A DNA stretch of 16,286 bases from contig JANLYQ010000054.1 in assembly GCA_031365725.1 (NCBI GenBank), positions 1 to 16,286 of the forward strand, in the 5' to 3' direction. Shown piece after piece: positions 13,506 to 16,286 of the stretch (positions within the stretch are counted from its first letter, which is position 1; each line of letters opens with the position of its first letter). The notes below the pieces were generated by a model that saw only the letters and a list, made by a program, of their open reading frames with translations, was not told the origin of the DNA and searched no databases. The position numbers and the translations under genes are program-made. Origin of the DNA: JANLYQ01 sp031365725. GTDB taxonomy: Bacteria > Actinomycetota > Actinomycetes > JACCUZ01.

Positions 13506-13982
13506 ATGCGCAAGGCACCCTCGTCCACCATCGATCAGCTCGACCGTCTCGACGCGCAGGACGGCATCGAGACAGCGCCGGCCAACAGCTCGAGCAACCA
13601 ATGGCGCAGCGACCGAGACGTCAGGCACGGCCCGCGGCGCGCAGTGGCCGCCACCGGCCTGGCCGGGATCGCCCTGATCCATGTGCTCGACCTGCCCGGC
13701 AAGATCAGCGAGACGCCGTACCTCGGCTACGCCTACATCGCGCTCGTTGTGGCTGCCCTACTGCTCGCAGAGGTGCTGCTGCGCCGTGACGACGCAAAGG
13801 TCTGGGCGGCCACGGCCGGCCTTGCCGCGGCCGTCATCGCCGGGTACGTCATCAACCGCACCGTGGGCATGCCCAACGCCACCGGCGACATCGGCAACTG
13901 GCTGGAGCCGATCGGGCTCGCGTCGTTGGCGGTGGAGGGCTTCGTGCTGCTCCTCGCCGTGGGCCGGCTGACCCGCCGCTGA
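13506..13982 (+). CDS. Small four-TM membrane protein, function unknown
   Basis: A 158-residue protein I do not recognise by name. The first 45 residues are hydrophilic (IDQLDRLDAQDG, NQWRSDRDVRHGPRR). Four hydrophobic segments follow at roughly 46-62, 73-92, 99-117 and 136-154. The first ends in HVLDLPGKISETPYLGY, a conspicuous His/Asp/Pro/Gly segment at the membrane edge. The third is followed by a loop NRTVGMPNATGDIGNWLEP that may be functionally conserved. The start at ATG 13506 is supported by GGAGG 5 nt upstream. Codon use is normal for the window, so this looks like a resident gene. It is monocistronic between a divergent gene and convergent rmuC, and is followed by a 12-bp hairpin. 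A transporter-like or stress-associated membrane role is possible but unsupported. Confidence 0.8.
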   Translation: MRKAPSSTIDQLDRLDAQDGIETAPANSSSNQWRSDRDVRHGPRRAVAATGLAGIALIHVLDLPGKISETPYLGYAYIALVVAALLLAEVLLRRDDAKVWAATAGLAAAVIAGYVINRTVGMPNATGDIGNWLEPIGLASLAVEGFVLLLAVGRLTRR

Positions 13983-14000
13983 CCGACGTACGAGAAGGAG

Positions 14001-15140
14001 TCATGCGCCCGGCCGGTGGACGACCCGAAGGTCCCCGCGCGGGTCGTCCACGGCGGACACCAGCTCGGGCGCCCCGAGCGGGCGTGGCGCGGCATCCACC
14101 GCGGACGGCGCGATGAGGTCGGCATCGGTTACCTGCAGGTCGGCCATCCGCCGGGCCTGCACCAGGACTGTGCGCTCCAGCGACGCGACGGTCTTGTTGT
14201 AGTCCTCTACCGCGCGCCCCAGCGTCTTGCCGAGCTTGTCGACGTGGCCACCGAGGGTCCCGAGCCGGCGATAGAGCTCACGCCCGACCTCGAACACCTC
14301 GCGAGCGTTGGCGGTCAACGCGTCCTGCTGCCACGAGTAGGCGACCGTGCGCAGCATGGCGATCAGCGTCGTCGGTGTCGCGATCAGCACCCGCGCGGTG
14401 ATTGCGTCCTCGAGCAGCTGCGGGTCGCGCTCCAGCGCCGGGGAGAGGAACGAGTCGCCGGGCACGAAGAGCACCACGAACTCCGGTGTCGGCTCGAACG
14501 TCCGCCAGTACTCCTTGGCGGACAGCCCCCGTACGTGCTCACGTAGGTGCCGCACGTGCGCCTGCATGCGCGCCTCGATCACATCGGGGTCGCGTGACTC
14601 GGCAGCGTCCAGGTAGGCGGCCAGGGACACCTTGGCGTCGACCACCACCTGCTTGCCCCCGGCCAGCCGGACCACGAGGTCCGGGCGTTGCAGCCCGTTG
14701 TCAGTGGTCACACATGGCTGTTCGGTGAAGTCGCAGTGCGCCACCATGCCCGCCAGCTCGACCACCCGGCGCAGCTGCATCTCGCCCCACCGGCCGCGGG
14801 CCTGCGGCGCGCGAAGGGCATGAACCAGTGAGGAGGTCTGGTCGCGCAGCGCCTCACCGGTGGAGCGCATGAAGCCCACCTGCTCGGTCAGCGCAGCGTA
14901 GGAGGAGACCCGGGCATGCTCGAGATCTCGCAGGTGGGTCTCGACCTTGCCCAGCGCCTCACGCAGCGGCGCGACCGTCACCGCGATCTCCTCCCGGCGA
15001 CCCGCCGACGCGTCGGCCACCGACAGTCGCTCACGCAGCAGCGTCGCCTCTGCCTCGGCAGCCGCCGACCGGGAGCGGCTCACCAGCCACCCCAGCACAG
15101 CACCCACCACCAGACCCGTCACCAGCAGCAGCATCTCCAT
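14001..15140 (-). CDS. rmuC: DNA recombination protein RmuC
   Basis: A 379-residue RmuC-family protein, a predicted nuclease that limits recombination between inverted repeats. Residues 1-21 (MEMLLLVTGLVVGAVLGWLVS) form an N-terminal membrane anchor. A coiled coil of about 70 residues follows, then the RmuC domain (about 100-330) with GRWGEMQLRRVVELAGM, RPDLVVRLAGGKQVVVDAKVSL (the D...DAK arrangement resembles a PD-(D/E)XK core), EFVVLFVPGDSF and VLIATPTTLIAMLRTVAYSW. The C-terminus is a short variable tail. The frame is open to 15293, but ATG 15140 gives a membrane anchor directly at the N-terminus; ATG 15134 is the alternative and the SD (AGG about 9 nt upstream) is weak. It diverges from ychF by 76 bp and converges with the four-TM gene, 18 bp from its stop. 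Confidence 0.92.
   Translation of the reverse strand: MEMLLLVTGLVVGAVLGWLVSRSRSAAAEAEATLLRERLSVADASAGRREEIAVTVAPLREALGKVETHLRDLEHARVSSYAALTEQVGFMRSTGEALRDQTSSLVHALRAPQARGRWGEMQLRRVVELAGMVAHCDFTEQPCVTTDNGLQRPDLVVRLAGGKQVVVDAKVSLAAYLDAAESRDPDVIEARMQAHVRHLREHVRGLSAKEYWRTFEPTPEFVVLFVPGDSFLSPALERDPQLLEDAITARVLIATPTTLIAMLRTVAYSWQQDALTANAREVFEVGRELYRRLGTLGGHVDKLGKTLGRAVEDYNKTVASLERTVLVQARRMADLQVTDADLIAPSAVDAAPRPLGAPELVSAVDDPRGDLRVVHRPGA
14016..14051. terminator. 12-bp perfect stem-loop at the 3' ends of convergent genes
   Basis: Arms GTGGACGACCCG (14016-14027) and CGGGTCGTCCAC (14040-14051) are perfectly complementary, with a 12-nt loop. The hairpin begins 34 bp after the stop of the four-TM gene, a good position for a terminator of that transcript. 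It lies within the last 17 codons of rmuC (stop 14001-14003). There is no T-run on either side, so it would act as a non-canonical actinobacterial-type terminator or RNA-end stabiliser. The stem is certain; the function is inferred. Confidence 0.5.
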
Positions 15141-15202
15141 GTCGAGAAGCCTGCCGGGGACCCCGGACACAACTCCCGTCGCGACATGCGCGCTGACCGC
15201 CG

Positions 15203-15216
15203 TACCCTTGGAGCCC
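15203..15216 (+). promoter_or_regulatory. Candidate -10 of ychF
   Basis: TACCCT (15203-15208) fits TANNNT and lies 8 nt before GTG 15217. GGAG at 15210-15213 is only 3 nt from the start, too close to be a typical SD, so leaderless initiation is plausible. The -35 region is unremarkable. Confidence 0.35.
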
Positions 15217-16286
15217 GTGACCCTCACCATCGGCATCGTCGGCCTGCCCAACGTCGGGAAGTCCACGCTCTTCAACGCCCTCACCAAGAACAACGTGCTG
15301 GCCGCGAACTACCCGTTCGCCACGATCGAGCCCAATGTCGGCGTGGTCGGCGTCCCGGACCCGCGCCTCGCCCAGCTGGCGGAGGTCTTCGGCTCAGTCA
15401 GACAGTTGCCGGCGACGGTCTCGTTCGTCGACATCGCCGGCATCGTCCGTGGCGCCTCCGAGGGTGAGGGCTTGGGCAACAAGTTCCTGGCCAACATCCG
15501 CGAGAGCGACGCCATCTGCCAGGTGATCAGGGCCTTCCGCGACCCCGACGTCGTCCACGTCGACGGCGAGGTCTCGCCCAAGTCCGACATCGAGACCATC
15601 AACACCGAGCTGATCCTCGCCGACCTGCAGACCATAGAGAAGGCGTTGCCCCGCCTCGAGAAGGAGGTCCGGCTCGCCAAGGACAAGAGCGCGTCGACCA
15701 CCGTGACCGCAGTGCAGAAGGCACAGGAGCTGCTCGTCACGGGCGTCACACTGTACGCCGGTGCAGCCGTAGCGGGCATCGACCTCGACGACCTCCGGGA
15801 CCTGCACCTGTTGACGGCCAAGCCGTTCCTCTACGTCTTCAACGTGGACGAGGACGAGCTCGGGGACCCGGCGTTCAAGGCCGACATGGCTGCTTTGGTC
15901 GCCCCCGCGGAGGCAATCTTCCTGGACGCCAAGATCGAGTCCGAGCTCTCCGAGCTGCCGGCCGACGAGGCCCTCGAGCTGCTGCAGTCCCTGGGTGCTG
16001 AGGAGTCCGGGCTCGACCAGCTCGCGCACGTCGGCTTCCGCACCCTCGGGTTGCAGACCTACCTCACCGCTGGCCCCAAGGAGTCACGGGCCTGGACGAT
16101 CCCGGCCGGGGCCACCGCCCCGCAGGCGGCCGGTGTCATCCACACCGACTTCCAGAAGGGCTTCATCAAGGCCGAGGTCGTGTCCTTCGCCGAGCTCATC
16201 GACGCCGGCTCGATGGCCGAGGCCAAGTCCCGAGGAAAGGTGCGCATCGAGGGCAAGGACTACCTGATGGCCGACGGTGACGTCGT
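15217..16286 (+). CDS. ychF: Redox-regulated ribosome-binding ATPase YchF (partial, 3' end beyond window)
   Basis: A 356-codon fragment of the universally conserved Obg-family P-loop protein YchF, which binds ribosomes and hydrolyses ATP rather than GTP. The G1 loop GLPNVGKST is at 9-17. Switch regions include NYPFATIEPNVGVV and FVDIAGIVRGASEGEGLGNKFL. The canonical NKxD specificity motif is replaced by NVDE (in FLYVFNVDEDEL), the feature associated with ATP preference. A coiled-coil insertion (about 130-200) is followed by the C-terminal TGS-like domain, with LQTYLTAGPKESRAWTIPAG and HTDFQKGFIKAEVVSF. The frame is uninterrupted from GTG 15217 to the window edge. It ends in DYLMADGDV, so probably fewer than ten residues are missing. 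Promoter elements face those of rmuC across a 76-bp gap. Confidence 0.96.
   Translation, partial: MTLTIGIVGLPNVGKSTLFNALTKNNVLAANYPFATIEPNVGVVGVPDPRLAQLAEVFGSVRQLPATVSFVDIAGIVRGASEGEGLGNKFLANIRESDAICQVIRAFRDPDVVHVDGEVSPKSDIETINTELILADLQTIEKALPRLEKEVRLAKDKSASTTVTAVQKAQELLVTGVTLYAGAAVAGIDLDDLRDLHLLTAKPFLYVFNVDEDELGDPAFKADMAALVAPAEAIFLDAKIESELSELPADEALELLQSLGAEESGLDQLAHVGFRTLGLQTYLTAGPKESRAWTIPAGATAPQAAGVIHTDFQKGFIKAEVVSFAELIDAGSMAEAKSRGKVRIEGKDYLMADGDV

Noticed and set aside
14003..14546. Plus-strand frames starting just after AAGGAG (13995-14000), at ATG 14003 and GTG 14016
   Set aside because: They run antisense through rmuC, the SD-to-ATG spacing is only 2 nt, and the products are proline/arginine-rich or otherwise unlike known proteins.
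1..16286. Search for CRISPR arrays, tRNA/rRNA genes, insertion sequences, toxin-antitoxin or defence systems
   Set aside because: No spaced repeat arrays, transposase motifs, terminal inverted repeats, tRNA cloverleaf sequences or defence-type domains were seen; the genes are metabolic, repair, transport and regulatory.
16270..16286. Apparent truncation of YchF
   Set aside because: The frame is intact up to the last base; the missing residues lie beyond the window and are not a biological truncation.

Overview
The window is very GC-rich, with third codon positions almost always G or C, frequent GTG starts, and several genes with a promoter -10 element about 7 nt before the start codon. The gene order glpX-fum / DUF4245 / xseB-xseA / ispH / DUF6542-like / ychF matches, as I recall it, the M. 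tuberculosis Rv1098c-Rv1112 neighbourhood. This points to a chromosomal segment of an actinomycete outside Mycobacterium. The class I (Fe-S) fumarase and the inserted molybdate operon would suit a Micrococcales- or Propionibacteriales-type genome, but I cannot name the genus.

Layout: 1-418 is non-coding, pyrimidine-rich and repeat-bearing, and starts with 50 bases of pure G/C. 419-3358 (+) is a large ATP-binding LuxR-family regulator (LAL). It converges on, and overlaps by 16 bp, the glpX-fum operon (6074-3343, -), which encodes class II fructose-1,6-bisphosphatase and class I fumarate hydratase. 6075-6476 is a divergent intergenic region. 6477-9574 (+) is a tightly coupled molybdate uptake operon: an HTH-Mop regulator/sensor, ModA lipoprotein, ModB permease and ModC ATPase. 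Every junction is a 4-nt start/stop overlap, and modB-modC is bridged by a 12-codon mini-ORF. 9608-10183 (+) encodes a one-TM DUF4245-type protein whose stop codon shares a CTAG with that of xseB. xseA-xseB (11674-10180, -) encode exonuclease VII and diverge from ispH (11715-12689, +; last step of the MEP isoprenoid pathway) across only 40 bp. 12692-12761 is a 14-bp tandem repeat array between ispH and the convergent DUF6542-like membrane protein (13260-12748, -). 13506-13982 (+) is an unrecognised four-TM protein with a strong SD, followed by a 12-bp perfect hairpin inside the end of convergent rmuC (15140-14001, -). ychF (15217 to the window end, +) is cut off near its C-terminus.

Most of the window is conserved housekeeping: central carbon metabolism, DNA repair (exonuclease VII, RmuC), isoprenoid synthesis and a ribosome-associated ATPase. 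The accessory parts are the LAL regulator and the mod operon. I found no CRISPR array, mobile element, RNA gene or clear new defence or biosynthetic system. The observations most worth a second look are architectural: interlocked leaderless promoters between xseA and ispH, the mini-ORF bridge in the mod operon, operator-like inverted repeats before the LAL and mod genes, the 14-bp repeat that reproduces a gene's stop-codon end, and a coding-like fragment of unknown origin between glpX and the mod operon.
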